Assembly (NCBI RefSeq): GCF_022095695.1
Contig: NZ_JAIFZM010000021.1
Span: 1 to 61,929 of the forward strand
Direction: 5' to 3'
DNA length: 61,929 nt
Source of the DNA: Oceanobacillus jordanicus
GTDB lineage: Bacteria; Bacillota; Bacilli; Bacillales; Amphibacillaceae
This document shows, in pieces, positions 52,561 to 61,597 of this stretch (the stretch's first letter is position 1; every line of letters begins with the position of its first letter). Under the pieces are notes generated by a model, which was not told the DNA's origin, did no database searches, and worked only from the letters and a program-made list of their open reading frames with translations. Both the position numbers and the translations under genes were made by a program.

Positions 52561-52855
52561 CTCATTTCTGGAGGGGAATATATTATAATTGGAAGTGTTA
52601 TATTTATTTTAATAAAGATACTTTGTATAAAATGAAGTGTACTTAATTTTTGTAACTTTTGTTTATCTGTTTTACTTATTCTATACTTTACTGAAAAGAC
52701 CTTTATTTTTTGTATAAATCTAGGGGATAGTTGGGGGAACTACTGAATAGTAGTTATTTCCTTTAATTAACTACTTACAAAAAATACCCTTTTACAGCTT
52801 TCACATTGTATAAAGGGTTAGATAAGCATGAATTAGCATCAATTCTTTATAGGTA
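52561..52855. other. AT-rich intergenic region
   Basis: No gene recognised. AAATACCCTTTT (52784-52795) and AAAGGGTT (52812-52820) form a weak stem. Confidence 0.4.
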
Positions 52856-53794
52856 CTAAAAATGCATATACTTTTTTAAGGGAGACGAAAAAGCATTTAC
52901 TGACTCCTGACATAAGTTAGTAGAAAGTCTTTTGAAATAGATTAAAGGTCTTTTTGCATCATCCTTTATACTGCTGGTAAAAACTGCAACCAATTGGTGG
53001 TAAGGTGCAACAATAATATACTGTCCTTCATATCCAGACGCTAAGAACATCCTCCCAATTCGACCATCGAATGTTTCATTCCACCAGTGATAAGCGTATG
53101 AAGTTGTACCATCAACTTTGACCTTAGGACCGGTAGATTCCTCAATCCAACGGTAGGGTACGATTTGTTTGGATTTCCATCTCCCCTTGTTTAAATATAG
53201 TTAGCCGATTTTTAACATATCCTCTGTTCTCAGCGTTAATCCAAACCCACCAATAGCTATGCCTAGAGCATCATGGTTCCAGTTATAATCTGTAATGCCA
53301 AGTGGCGTAAATAACCGCTTTCTGGCAAAGACTTCTGTGTTTAATCCGGTAGCTTTTTGTAAAATGGCACTTACCAAATGGGAAGAACCACAACTGTAAA
53401 CCATCTCTTTTCCAGGAGGGTTATCAATAGGCTGATCAAGTACAAAGTTGACCCAATTTTTGCTTGGTATCATGCTACCATTACCCGGCCAATGTATTCC
53501 TGAAGTCATTGTAAGTAGATGCTTTATTGTGATCTTCTGCTTCTCTCTGGTATTATTAAGTTCCGGAAAATAATGATCAATTGGTGTGTTAACATTTTCG
53601 ATATACCCCTTATCTATTGCTATTCCGACCACTATGGATAAAATGCTTTTTGTAACAGAATATATTTTATGTTGCTTTTCTTTCATTTTATTATTGCGGT
53701 AATATTCGACCATCCTAGTATTATCCCTCTGTACAAGAGCACTATTAATTTTGTCCTTTTTTAGTTGATTTTCAAATTTGGTTAAAGCGTTCAT
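52856..53794 (-). pseudogene. Beta-lactamase-family serine hydrolase with an in-frame stop
   Basis: Residues read SVTKSILSIVVGIAIDKGYI with the SxxK nucleophile, then LLTMTSGIHWPG, then YSCGSSHLVSAILQ as the YxN-like region, TLRTEDMLKIG, a TAA codon near 53201, then LYLNKGRWKSKQIVPYRWIE and YAYHWWNETFDGRIGRMFLA to the end. A single AAA-to-TAA change (or an error) explains the stop. It would otherwise be a class C-like/esterase hydrolase of about 310 residues without a signal peptide. Confidence 0.8.
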
Positions 53795-54166
53795 TTTCCT
53801 GGAAATCCTCCTTAGATATTTACCCAATAAATTTTCTATCTCAATTCAATAACGTATAGTGCAGATATAATTATAGTGAATTAGTATACGTTGTAGATGC
53901 TTCCATCAACAATCGCGCCCAATTACTGGATGCCTCTTTATTATTTCATCAAGTACTCTCATTCCAAGATTTTACCTATAATTCATAAATATGATGTCCG
54001 TCATAACCCTTTAAATTAAATTACCTATTTTGCCTACTTTAGGTTGCTATAATTCTAGTTCGATAAAGCTTGCGGTTTTCCTGTGTACGATATGAGATAT
54101 CAGTTTAAGAGATTATTGTCAAAAATTCTGGGGTTTACTCGAACTGACCATACATAGAACAAACAA
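53795..54166. other. Intergenic region without a recognised gene
   Basis: No frame with a ribosome binding site and no repeat was identified; only the upstream region of the serine hydrolase at its left end. Confidence 0.45.
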
Positions 54167-54198
54167 TTAAGGAGTAGACAAGATTGTCTACTCCTTAA
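54167..54198 (-). terminator. Terminator of the 54227-54424 gene
   Basis: Perfect 14-bp stem TTAAGGAGTAGACA / TGTCTACTCCTTAA with loop AGAT; minus strand continues TTGTTTGTTC, so it is a modest T-tract. Confidence 0.65.
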
Positions 54199-54226
54199 TA
54201 ACGACCTTATTAAATTAATAAATATA

Positions 54227-54424
54227 TTACTCTCTTTTTTCATTTAATCGCCGACGAAATACTAAAGCTGAGACGGCGAAGATAATAAAAGCTACTGTTG
54301 AAGCAGCGTTAATCATCTTCAACATATTCCCTATTGGAGGTCTAAATAACTGTGAGACCGAAATTATTAAGACGCCACCAGTTAAACCCATTCCTAAAAT
54401 TGAGATCGCCAAAAGTTTGTGCAT
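54227..54424 (-). CDS. Small two-helix membrane protein
   Basis: 65 residues with two hydrophobic segments (about 4-25 and 38-55) and a basic C-terminus (RRRLNEKRE). Start at 54424 follows GAAGAGGTGATTTG. No family recognised; it has its own terminator. Confidence 0.6.
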   Translation of the reverse strand: MHKLLAISILGMGLTGGVLIISVSQLFRPPIGNMLKMINAASTVAFIIFAVSALVFRRRLNEKRE

Positions 54425-54427
54425 CAA

Positions 54428-54665
54428 ATCACCTCTTCAATACTTACGAATGATCGAAACAAGCTTGCTTCACCGATAGCACTAATACCAAGCACTGCAG
54501 CAAGATAAGATGCCACGGCCTATTCCCATCGGTTGAATTTCAGTTGAACTTTCTGCAAGCATCTCTTCAGCTGTGATATAGGCACGTTCGTTTAATTTTA
54601 GTATAATCGAACACTCAAAACTTTTTTGTTGTTAAGCAACTTTATTGCGACTTGACACTTATCTC
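54428..54665 (-). pseudogene. Possible unidentified coding relic
   Basis: On the minus strand one frame reads NERAYITAEEMLAESSTEIQ and, shifted by one frame, ASYLAAVLGISAIGEASLF. Both read like real protein, and the shift suggests a broken gene, but I cannot name the family. The sequence could instead be chance. Confidence 0.25.
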
Positions 54666-55055
54666 TCAAAGTTCTTTCACTACAGTATTCGAAAAACGAT
54701 CGTGAGTAAGTACCGCTCCATCCTGGCCTTCAAAGTTCTTAGGGTTTTTTAAGTAATCAAAAAAGCTCACAGTATCCCGATAACCCATCCGTTTTATAAT
54801 TTGGCCAGATGTCAGCTCTGAACCCTCCTTGCTTTCGAGTTCTAGCCCCATTTTTTTGTAACCAAATGTTTGACCATTTCGGCGTAGCTGTCCATATTCA
54901 AGTGTCCACATTACGATGGATGGTGTTACTAGGGCGTGAATCGCTTCGCTTTTCACCTTTTTCCTTAGAAAATACTCTACACCAGCTGTTACAGCGCTTG
55001 AGATTGCCAAATCAATTAAAAATGCTTTTGTACGTTTTTTCGTAATAGATTTCAT
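54666..55055 (-). CDS. RDD-family-like membrane protein
   Basis: 129 residues. KKRTKAFLIDLAISSAVTAG carries the Arg-Asp spacing of RDD proteins, and GQTFGYKKMGLELESKEG fits the second conserved region. The usual third helix is short here and the C-terminus is polar (FDYLKNPKNFEGQD). Function unclear. AGGAGGGTTTTA precedes the ATG. Confidence 0.65.
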   Translation of the reverse strand: MKSITKKRTKAFLIDLAISSAVTAGVEYFLRKKVKSEAIHALVTPSIVMWTLEYGQLRRNGQTFGYKKMGLELESKEGSELTSGQIIKRMGYRDTVSFFDYLKNPKNFEGQDGAVLTHDRFSNTVVKEL

Positions 55056-55612
55056 TAAAACCCTCCTATTTTTAACTGAACTCTTTTCTATTAGGATATT
55101 TTTAAGAGTTTCATTGTTTGTTAACTAAATCTTACTAACTATTCTAACACATTCTTGTTTTACTATTGGCTAAATGGTAAGGCGTAGCTACATTCCAATA
55201 CAAGGTGTCCCAGTGCTTTACATATGTATTGGCAAATACGATGGGAAACGGTGGTAAATACCATGGTCGACTGGAAAATTTGATGACAGTAATCAGTTCT
55301 TATAAGTGCGGCATAAAAATATAGTTATTATTTATGAAGCAATTGATGAGATACACTGTTTATATATATAACATTAATCTCATTTAAATTAACCCTTTTT
55401 ACATAATCGTGTTAACAGAACAATTTTAAAAATAAAAAGAGGACCTGTTTAAAGCAGACCCTCCTTTTATCTATTGTTCAAAAACTTCTAATTCAGATTT
55501 TCCAACCGAATATCTTATCAAAAACGACATTGTCTATATGAAACGAATACCTTAGTGGGGGGGGAGAGCAAAAATCCCCCCTGAAGTGAAGTTTCACTTT
55601 ATAGCGCCCTGC
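55056..55612. other. 557-bp intergenic region with two hairpins
   Basis: No gene recognised. A weak stem lies at 55438-55468. At 55556-55582 eight G and six C flank AGAGCAAAAAT, a very GC-rich stem just after the aldo/keto reductase 3' end; next to it AAGTGAAGTTTCACTT is palindromic. Some of these probably terminate minus-strand transcription of the 55613 gene. Confidence 0.45.
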
Positions 55613-56467
55613 CTACACATATTCGTGGTATTCGTTTGGGTCCTGCCCTTCTACTCGACCGTCTTCTCCTTTATCCAATGAATCAATTTTTTTAATATCC
55701 TCAGGTGCTAATTCAAAGTTGGTACTATTGAAATTATCTTCTTGATGTACTTGATTACTTGATTTTGGTATAGAGAATACGCCGGCTAGATAATTCCAAT
55801 TTAAAATGATCTCTGCCGGGGTCTTATCGTACTTATCCGCAATTTCTTTAATTGTAGCATTTTCCAGCACGTCATTCAGATATCCTCGACCAAAAGGGCT
55901 CCAAGCTTCAGTAAGAATGCCCCGTTTTTTATTTTCTTCCACCATACGGTTATTATTAAAATACGGATGACGCTCCACCTGGTTTGTAGCAGGTGTCACA
56001 CCTGTTGCTTCGATAATGTCGTCCAGATGTTTAGGTTCAAAGTTTGAAACGCCAATCGTTCTGATTAACCCTTGTTTTTGAGCATCCACTAAAGCCTTCC
56101 AAGCTTCCACATACTTGCCGTCCTTAGGATTCGGCCAATGAATTAAATACTTATCAAAGTATTGTAATCCAGTGCGGCGTAGTGATTCTTGAATAAAGAT
56201 AAATGCTCTATCATATTCATGGTAGGCGCCGGGCAATTTCGTACTGACTAAAATTTCTTCTCTGGGCAGTGCAGACCGACGCACCGATTCACCGACAATT
56301 CCTTCATTATCATAGTTTGTTGACGTATCGATCAAGCGATATCCTATATTTAAGGCGTTTAAAATTTCAAACGTCCCCTGATCGCCATTAATACCAATCG
56401 TGCCTAATCCTACAAAAGGAAGCACTGCACCATCGTTTAAAGTAAAACCGTTATTATTTAAAGTCAA
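55613..56467 (-). CDS. Aldo/keto reductase
   Basis: 284-residue NADPH-dependent TIM-barrel reductase. Catalytic tetrad residues are visible: Asp and Tyr in RLIDTSTNYDNEGIVG, Lys in ILVSTKLPG, His in KYLIHWPNP; GVSNFEPKHLDDI and PVEMILNWN-like region (ETWSPFGRG, AEIILNWNYLAG) support it, and SIPKSSNQVHQEDN is the cofactor loop. Starts with TTG after AGGAGATGAG. Reduces aldehydes or ketones; substrate unknown. Confidence 0.9.
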   Translation of the reverse strand: MTLNNNGFTLNDGAVLPFVGLGTIGINGDQGTFEILNALNIGYRLIDTSTNYDNEGIVGESVRRSALPREEILVSTKLPGAYHEYDRAFIFIQESLRRTGLQYFDKYLIHWPNPKDGKYVEAWKALVDAQKQGLIRTIGVSNFEPKHLDDIIEATGVTPATNQVERHPYFNNNRMVEENKKRGILTEAWSPFGRGYLNDVLENATIKEIADKYDKTPAEIILNWNYLAGVFSIPKSSNQVHQEDNFNSTNFELAPEDIKKIDSLDKGEDGRVEGQDPNEYHEYV

Positions 56468-56967
56468 AATCTCATCTCCTATAAAAATTTTGCAATGTAA
56501 TTTGAGAATGGAAAATAGATATTTTCATGATGTCCATAATTACAATACCCGAATTAAAAAAATCTTACACCAATCGGAGTTGATTTTAGGAAGTAGGACA
56601 TCTTAGTCGTAGATTTTTTTATAAATCAACCGCCACAAGGTGACTAGATATTTAGCCATGAAAAAGAACCGAGAAAGCGCACCTCTGTACGTCTTGATCA
56701 ATAACAATAAAGTTGTTTATTTTTAAAGCCGCAAATGCGCATTACACCACCCATTTTCTTGGCAAATGTGGGAATAAAGTTGTTTAATTATTGGTACTGT
56801 TACCTAATTGTTCTACAAAAAGGGCACAATAAAGTCGTTTAAAATATCATGCACTTTGGATAATTCAAAGGGTTATATGGTACATCTCAGTTTTATGTAG
56901 CTTTAAATACCTTACAAATTTTATATATACCGTAAGCAGAAGAATCCATTTTGAAAAAAGATTAATC
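56468..56967. other. 500-bp intergenic region with scattered AATAAAGTYGTTTA motifs
   Basis: No gene seen. The motif AATAAAGTTGTTTA starts at 56706 and 56773, and AATAAAGTCGTTTA at 56828 on the plus strand, spaced irregularly (67 and 55 bases). The same motif in the opposite orientation clusters at 58020-58086. Confidence 0.45.
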
Positions 56968-57729
56968 TCAGTCTTTTTCTCTTGTAGGCAAGTCCAACTT
57001 ATCCTGTTCTACTGCTGAATTAATAAACTCCATTGTCGAATAGCGAAAATTTGCATCAGGTTTAGGAATGGATGGGGGATGATCGATGAAGCTCAGCGAA
57101 ATAGTCTTTTTCGTTGGTTGTACTTCCTCTTCTCCTTCCAAACTAACTGGGATTTCTGGAGAGTTATCTATTGGCATAATAACAGATAGCCATTCAATTC
57201 GCCCTCGAGGATCGCATTTCACTTCACAGGAAAGTATTTGCGTTGACAAGCCAACCATATTGTTCTCCAACGATTTTTTTGCTTGAGCACGTGCATCAGA
57301 CGTGGGTTGTTCAGAAATATACCGTTGCATATTAATTGATAGCTGATAACGAGAAGTCCCTAGAGGTTTTACCTGGTCAACTCCCTGTAACCAAAACAGG
57401 GGCGCTAATGTAGATGAACCCCACCCTGTATCACCCGTTTCAAAGGCTGTCCATTCTTTTTCCCCACCATCAACTTCTAGCAAGTGGAAAATTTCACCTT
57501 GATGAAAAAGAGATATAATTTCGTTGTTATCCACCTGCCCTTCTTCCGGTTCAGAAGTTGGGAATCTAAATGAATCTTTACTTGTAGAGGAAACATTTTG
57601 AAAATCAGCAATCCCGTGACTACTACTAGATATTCCTGTTGCTAGTATTTCCAATTGAAAGTATGCACCTGGCTGGTTCAATGTTAAATCGATCGATTCA
57701 CGAAGCTTTTGCAAACCCTTATTTGGCAT
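56968..57729 (-). CDS. Uncharacterised soluble protein
   Basis: 253 residues, Ser/Glu-rich, without signal peptide or membrane helix. The central part (YQLSINMQRYISEQPTSDA to WLSVIMPIDNSPEIPVSL) may be a beta-sheet domain of lipoprotein-like fold, but I recognise no family. GGGAG precedes the ATG. It shares its strand with the small gene at 57772. Confidence 0.6.
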   Translation of the reverse strand: MPNKGLQKLRESIDLTLNQPGAYFQLEILATGISSSSHGIADFQNVSSTSKDSFRFPTSEPEEGQVDNNEIISLFHQGEIFHLLEVDGGEKEWTAFETGDTGWGSSTLAPLFWLQGVDQVKPLGTSRYQLSINMQRYISEQPTSDARAQAKKSLENNMVGLSTQILSCEVKCDPRGRIEWLSVIMPIDNSPEIPVSLEGEEEVQPTKKTISLSFIDHPPSIPKPDANFRYSTMEFINSAVEQDKLDLPTREKD

Positions 57730-57771
57730 AACTCACGACTCCCTTTTTTTATTTCACCATAGATGATTAGC

Positions 57772-57942
57772 TTATGCGTCCACCAAGTATTTTTCAATTC
57801 CCGCACAAATTATAAACTTCCCACTGAACATTCTTATAATAATAATAGCATAACGCAATAGATTAGAGTGTCTTTCTACTAGTTCATTCAATTCCTTCAA
57901 AGCATTTTTTCTTCTTTTGATCCTGTATTTAGCATTAGCCAC
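57772..57942 (-). CDS. Small basic protein, 56 residues
   Basis: Starts with GTG at 57942, eight bases after GAGGTGATG, and stops with TAA. It begins MANAKYRIKRRKNALKELNE (Lys/Arg-rich helix) and has a hydrophobic stretch LLRYAIIIIRMFSGKFIICAG. The good ribosome binding site and codon use make it a likely gene. It lies between the 56968-57729 gene and glmS on the same strand. Function unknown. Confidence 0.5.
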   Translation of the reverse strand: MANAKYRIKRRKNALKELNELVERHSNLLRYAIIIIRMFSGKFIICAGIEKYLVDA

Positions 57943-58019
57943 GCAATCATCACCTCATAAGTTTAGCGCAATAAAAAACACACGTTTGATTACTATAATT
58001 GTAATCGATAACGTGTGTT

Positions 58020-58086
58020 TATTTAACAACTCTATTGTAAATTAAAGAACTTTATTTGTAATTAAACGACTTTATTGTCACTCAAC
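58020..58086. repeat. Cluster of three AATAAAGTYGTTTA-like units
   Basis: On the minus strand ACAATAAAGTCGTTTAATT, ACAAATAAAGTTCTTTAATT and ACAATAGAGTTGTTAAAT follow each other with a spacing of 19-21 bases. Related single copies lie at 56706-56841 on the other strand. They sit next to the glmS 3' end. Confidence 0.6.
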
Positions 58087-58113
58087 ACGTCTCTCGGTTC
58101 TTATTTTAATAAC

Positions 58114-59916
58114 CTACTCTACCGTCACACTTTTAGCAAGGTTACGTGGTTTATCTACGTCACAGTCACGGTGTAGTGCTGCGTAGTAAGCCAACAACTG
58201 CATTGGTACAACACTTGCTAGTGGTGTTAGCAATTCATGAACATGCGGGATAACGAATGCATCTGTATCCTGCTCTAGTCCTTTCATGCTGAATACCATG
58301 GTGTTTGCTCCACGAGCAGCTACTTCCTGTACGTTTCCACGGATGGACAAGTTTACATTTTCCTGTGTTGCGATGGCAATAACTGGTGTGCCTTCTTCAA
58401 TTAAAGCGATGGTACCATGCTTCAGTTCTCCACCAGCAAATCCTTCTGCTTGGATATAGGAGATTTCTTTTAGTTTCAGTGAACCTTCCTGACATACATG
58501 GTAGTCCGTGCTACGACCAATAAAGAATGCATTTCTTGTTGTGCCGAGGTTTTCTCGAACAAGTTCTTCAATGGCTTCTTTTTGATCTGTTAGGACTTCC
58601 ATTGCGTTTGCAACAATCGCAAGCTCTTGCATTGGATCGAAGTCCAGTTCAAGTTCTTTTGCTTGTGCTGTATCTACTGCAAGAATGGCTAATACTGCAA
58701 TTTGAGCAGTATATGCTTTTGTAGATGCTACCGCAATTTCAGGTCCTGCATATAAATTCAAAGTATAATCTGCTTCACGAGAAAGGGTGGATCCTGGCAC
58801 ATTTGTAATCGTTAGTGCTGGATGTCCCAATTCTTTAATTCTAACTAAAACGGCACGACTATCCGCTGTTTCACCACTTTGAGAAATAAAGACAAACAGT
58901 GGGTTTTCAGATAGTAATGGCATATTGTATGAGAACTCACTAGCGATATGAACCTCTACTGGGATATTCGCAAGTTTTTCGATGAACTCTTTCCCAACAA
59001 GTCCTGCATGATAACTCGTACCTGCAGCAATGATATAAATACGGTCACAAGCTTTCATTGCTTGGCGTACATCTGCATCAAGCTTCAGTTTGTTATCTTC
59101 TGTCTGGTATTCTTTAATGATTCGGCGCATTACGAAAGGTTGCTCATCGATTTCTTTTAACATGAAGTGAGGGTACGTCCCTTTTTCAATGTCACTTGCA
59201 TCAATATGAGCTGTGTATGGGCTGCGTTCCACTACTGTGCCATCAAGCTTTTGTAGCTCGACACCGTCACGTTTAACAAGAACAATTTCTTTGTCATGGA
59301 TTTCCACATACTGATTCGTAACCTTCAATGTCGCCATTGCATCACTTGCAACCACATTAAAGCCATCACCCAGACCTACAAGTAGTGGGCTTTTATTTTT
59401 AGACACATATAGTGTATCTTCATCTTCGTTATCAATTAGACCAATAGCATAAGAGCCTTTTAAAAGTTCCATTGCTTTACGGAATGCTTCGATAGTGCTA
59501 CCAGTTTCAGCAAATAGCTTTTCTACAAGCTGTACAATTACTTCTGTATCTGTTTCACTAACAAAGTTTACATCCTGAAGGTATTCCTTTTTAATTTCTT
59601 GGAAGTTTTCAATAACACCATTATGAACAAGGGTAAATCTTCCAGACGTGCTACGATGTGGATGTGCATTATCTTCACTTGGCACTCCATGTGTCGCCCA
59701 GCGCGTATGGCCAATTCCCATTGTTGCATGAACAGAGTTATCTACGCGTTCACGAAGCGCAGCAATACGACCTTTTACTTTAAAAAGGTTAATTCCTTCA
59801 TCATTTAGCACAGCAATTCCCGCTGAGTCATACCCGCGGTACTCTAGCTTCTCAAGTCCATTTAATAAAACGTCTTTTGTATCATTTTGTCCAATATATC
59901 CTACAATTCCACACAT
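58114..59916 (-). CDS. glmS: Glutamine--fructose-6-phosphate aminotransferase
   Basis: 600-residue enzyme making glucosamine-6-phosphate, first step toward peptidoglycan amino sugars. MCGIVGYIG carries the nucleophilic Cys after Met; the glutaminase domain (about 1-220) is followed by two SIS sugar-isomerase domains ([14 protein letters not shown], and the [27 protein letters not shown] segment) and the C-terminal [11 protein letters not shown] tail. The start follows AAGGAGG. Controlled by the ribozyme at 60025-60182; a small gene follows downstream. Confidence 0.96.
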   Translation of the reverse strand: MCGIVGYIGQNDTKDVLLNGLEKLEYRGYDSAGIAVLNDEGINLFKVKGRIAALRERVDNSVHATMGIGHTRWATHGVPSEDNAHPHRSTSGRFTLVHNGVIENFQEIKKEYLQDVNFVSETDTEVIVQLVEKLFAETGSTIEAFRKAMELLKGSYAIGLIDNEDEDTLYVSKNKSPLLVGLGDGFNVVASDAMATLKVTNQYVEIHDKEIVLVKRDGVELQKLDGTVVERSPYTAHIDASDIEKGTYPHFMLKEIDEQPFVMRRIIKEYQTEDNKLKLDADVRQAMKACDRIYIIAAGTSYHAGLVGKEFIEKLANIPVEVHIASEFSYNMPLLSENPLFVFISQSGETADSRAVLVRIKELGHPALTITNVPGSTLSREADYTLNLYAGPEIAVASTKAYTAQIAVLAILAVDTAQAKELELDFDPMQELAIVANAMEVLTDQKEAIEELVRENLGTTRNAFFIGRSTDYHVCQEGSLKLKEISYIQAEGFAGGELKHGTIALIEEGTPVIAIATQENVNLSIRGNVQEVAARGANTMVFSMKGLEQDTDAFVIPHVHELLTPLASVVPMQLLAYYAALHRDCDVDKPRNLAKSVTVE

Positions 59917-59939
59917 AATTAGTGGGCCTCCTTATACGT

Positions 59940-60001
59940 GAAAGGGGCAGACAAACAGACCAATATATTTTGTTATAGAGGAGCGTTTTACTGCCCCTTT
60001 C
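59940..60001 (-). promoter_or_regulatory. Hairpin between the glmS ribozyme and glmS
   Basis: Perfect 11-bp stem GAAAGGGGCAG / CTGCCCCTTTC enclosing 40 bases, ending just before the AAGGAGG of glmS. It may protect or shape the mRNA 5' region after ribozyme cleavage; it lacks a T-run for termination on this strand. Confidence 0.5.
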
Positions 60002-60024
60002 TCGTGTTTGTTGTATGTCATCCT

Positions 60025-60182
60025 GTTCCTTTTTCCTTTGTCCAATAAGTTACCTCACTGTTTTAAGAAAAAGCATAACGATTGGGATGTACAACCGGGA
60101 GGCATCCGCCGAAATATCGATAACCTCCGACCTCGTCAACTATTATTCCTCACCGTTCGGAAAATAGTCCTGGCGCTTTGTC
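60025..60182 (-). ncRNA. glmS ribozyme/riboswitch
   Basis: On the minus strand: AGCGCCAGGACT, then GTTGACGAGGTCGGAGG, then TTATCGATATTTCGGCGG and ATGCCTCCCGGTTG, the conserved ribozyme core. Cleavage is expected before the G of GCGCC, between 60177 and 60176. Binding of glucosamine-6-phosphate triggers cleavage and mRNA decay, giving feedback control of glmS. Confidence 0.95.
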
Positions 60183-60246
60183 GTTCCGTTTTCTAGCTAT
60201 TCTCCTTTCTGTCTCAAAATCTTCCCACTGGAAATGGGTACACCAC

Positions 60247-60276
60247 ATTTTAACCTTTCCATTAATTGAAAGTCAA
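60247..60276 (-). promoter_or_regulatory. Probable glmS promoter
   Basis: Minus-strand TTGACT (60276-60271) and TAAAAT (60252-60247) with an 18-base spacer, some 65 bases before the ribozyme. Confidence 0.6.
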
Positions 60277-60423
60277 TCATTATTTATGGTGTGAGATATT
60301 GTATGTCTTCTCCTTTCTTCCTGTTCATAATGGCATGGCCGTTCGCTAAAACAGATTAAAGCACAACAATCGCCCAGCTGTCATAGGTATAAATAAAAAT
60401 ATGTAGGAAGGGAGATGGGAAGA

Positions 60424-60723
60424 ATGAAGCACGGGGACACCAATCAAATGCATATGGAGCAAAAGCCAATTGACCAGCCAGGCTATGTAAACCAAATGCC
60501 GGCAGTGCACACAGAAATTTATCCAATCAAGGCAGTGCCACAACCAACAGCTTATATGACACAGCTTGATCCAGTTTTTGTCCAGCATCTGAGTAGGCAC
60601 CAAGGACAGCGAATGGCTTTGATGACAACAGCAGGAAGAATTGAAGGGGTAAATGCAGGAGTTGCAGTAGATCATATTCAACTAAATGTGGAAGACCGAT
60701 CATTCCCAAATCATTTATTTTGA
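60424..60723 (+). CDS. DUF2642-like (spore-coat-associated type) protein
   Basis: 99 residues: a hydrophilic N-terminus rich in Gln, Pro and Met (VNQMPAVHTEIYPIKAV), then the segment DPVFVQHLSRHQGQRMALMT then TAGRIEGVNAGVAVDHIQLN, typical of DUF2642 proteins found in spore formers. The ATG at 60424 is nine bases after GGAAGGGAG; the ORF's earlier ATG touches the binding site. Probably expressed during sporulation, which the sequence does not prove. Confidence 0.65.
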   Translation: MKHGDTNQMHMEQKPIDQPGYVNQMPAVHTEIYPIKAVPQPTAYMTQLDPVFVQHLSRHQGQRMALMTTAGRIEGVNAGVAVDHIQLNVEDRSFPNHLF

Positions 60724-60755
60724 GGGGCTACTCGCTTCCTATCGGTAATGGCGGT

Positions 60756-61298
60756 CTACCAGAATGGCTTATTGCCTTTATACAGGTGGAGCGTGCAGTA
60801 TGGGGCGATGGTCCAAAGTAATACAGAAATGATAAGTGTTACCAGCCAGAACGGGTTTGCTTCAATTGTTAGCATCCCATCAAAATATAAAGTAATGCCA
60901 CTTAGCAGTAAGAAAAAGACTGTAGTTAAGGCGGCATAAGCTGTCATGCCTCCAAAAAGATAAAGCAAATTGCGGTTCCTTCTAATTAACCCTTCTCGAA
61001 CAGGGAAGCTTTTACGATCCATGGTAGGTTTTTGCGTGCACAAAATATACCAATTTTTCTGTTGTATGGCTAATTCCCAGCCATCTTTTTGGAGTGGTAG
61101 GGATAGTGGATTCTTCTCTGCTCTTTCATAAGCAATATGGTAATGTACTATCGAGGAGGTTTCTTCCTTTTCAAATAAGAAAGAGCTAGTTACTGTTTGA
61201 ATAGTGACCAATTGATAGCCATCTTGCGCCATACGGTCCAACCAGCTTTCCGTTTTCTTAATATCAAAGCTCCAGAACGGACGAAAGACTTTTTTCAT
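60756..61298 (-). CDS. DUF2812 family membrane protein
   Basis: 180 residues: VFRPFWSFDIKKTESWLDRM, the family's soluble N-terminal domain, then two membrane helices (about 122-145 and 152-175) and a short tail. Often found with PadR regulators, which are absent here. The start at 61298 follows GGGAGAGGTG; the frame's earlier ATGs lack spacing. Overlaps no neighbour. Confidence 0.78.
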   Translation of the reverse strand: MKKVFRPFWSFDIKKTESWLDRMAQDGYQLVTIQTVTSSFLFEKEETSSIVHYHIAYERAEKNPLSLPLQKDGWELAIQQKNWYILCTQKPTMDRKSFPVREGLIRRNRNLLYLFGGMTAYAALTTVFFLLLSGITLYFDGMLTIEANPFWLVTLIISVLLWTIAPYCTLHLYKGNKPFW

Positions 61299-61427
61299 AA
61301 CCATCACCTCTCCCAGTCCTCTTTCTTTTATATTACTCAGAGAGATGGACAATTATGACAGCGTGGGTTGGAAGCGGGATGACTGGGCGGTGTGTAGGAG
61401 AGTGTTTCTGTTACCAAGAGCTATCCT

Positions 61428-61597
61428 ATCGACCAAGTATGCCGTTCAATCAACCACAAGTGCTAATCTATCGATCAAGTATGCCGTTCAATCAACTATG
61501 AGTGCTTGCCTATCGACCAAGTATGCCGTTCAATCAACCATGAGTGCTTGCCTATCGATCAAGTATGCCGTTCAATCAACCATGAGTGCTTGCCTAT
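61428..61597. repeat. 21-bp-periodic tandem array 3 (about eight half-units)
   Basis: ATC cores at 61428, 61449, 61470, 61491, 61512, 61533, 61554 and 61575 are exactly 21 bases apart. Half-units alternate TCGAYCAAGTATGCCGTTCA and TCAACCATGAGTGCTTGCCT. Read on the minus strand the cores are GATTG/GATAG, matching arrays 1 and 2 in core and period but not in the rest. The next expected unit at 61596 changes after ATT, where an IS3 element begins. Confidence 0.88.

Noticed and set aside
53201-53827. Complete serine hydrolase in the frame 53201-53827
   Set aside because: The protein clearly continues after the stop at 53201, so this is the first part of a broken gene, and the start is at 53794.
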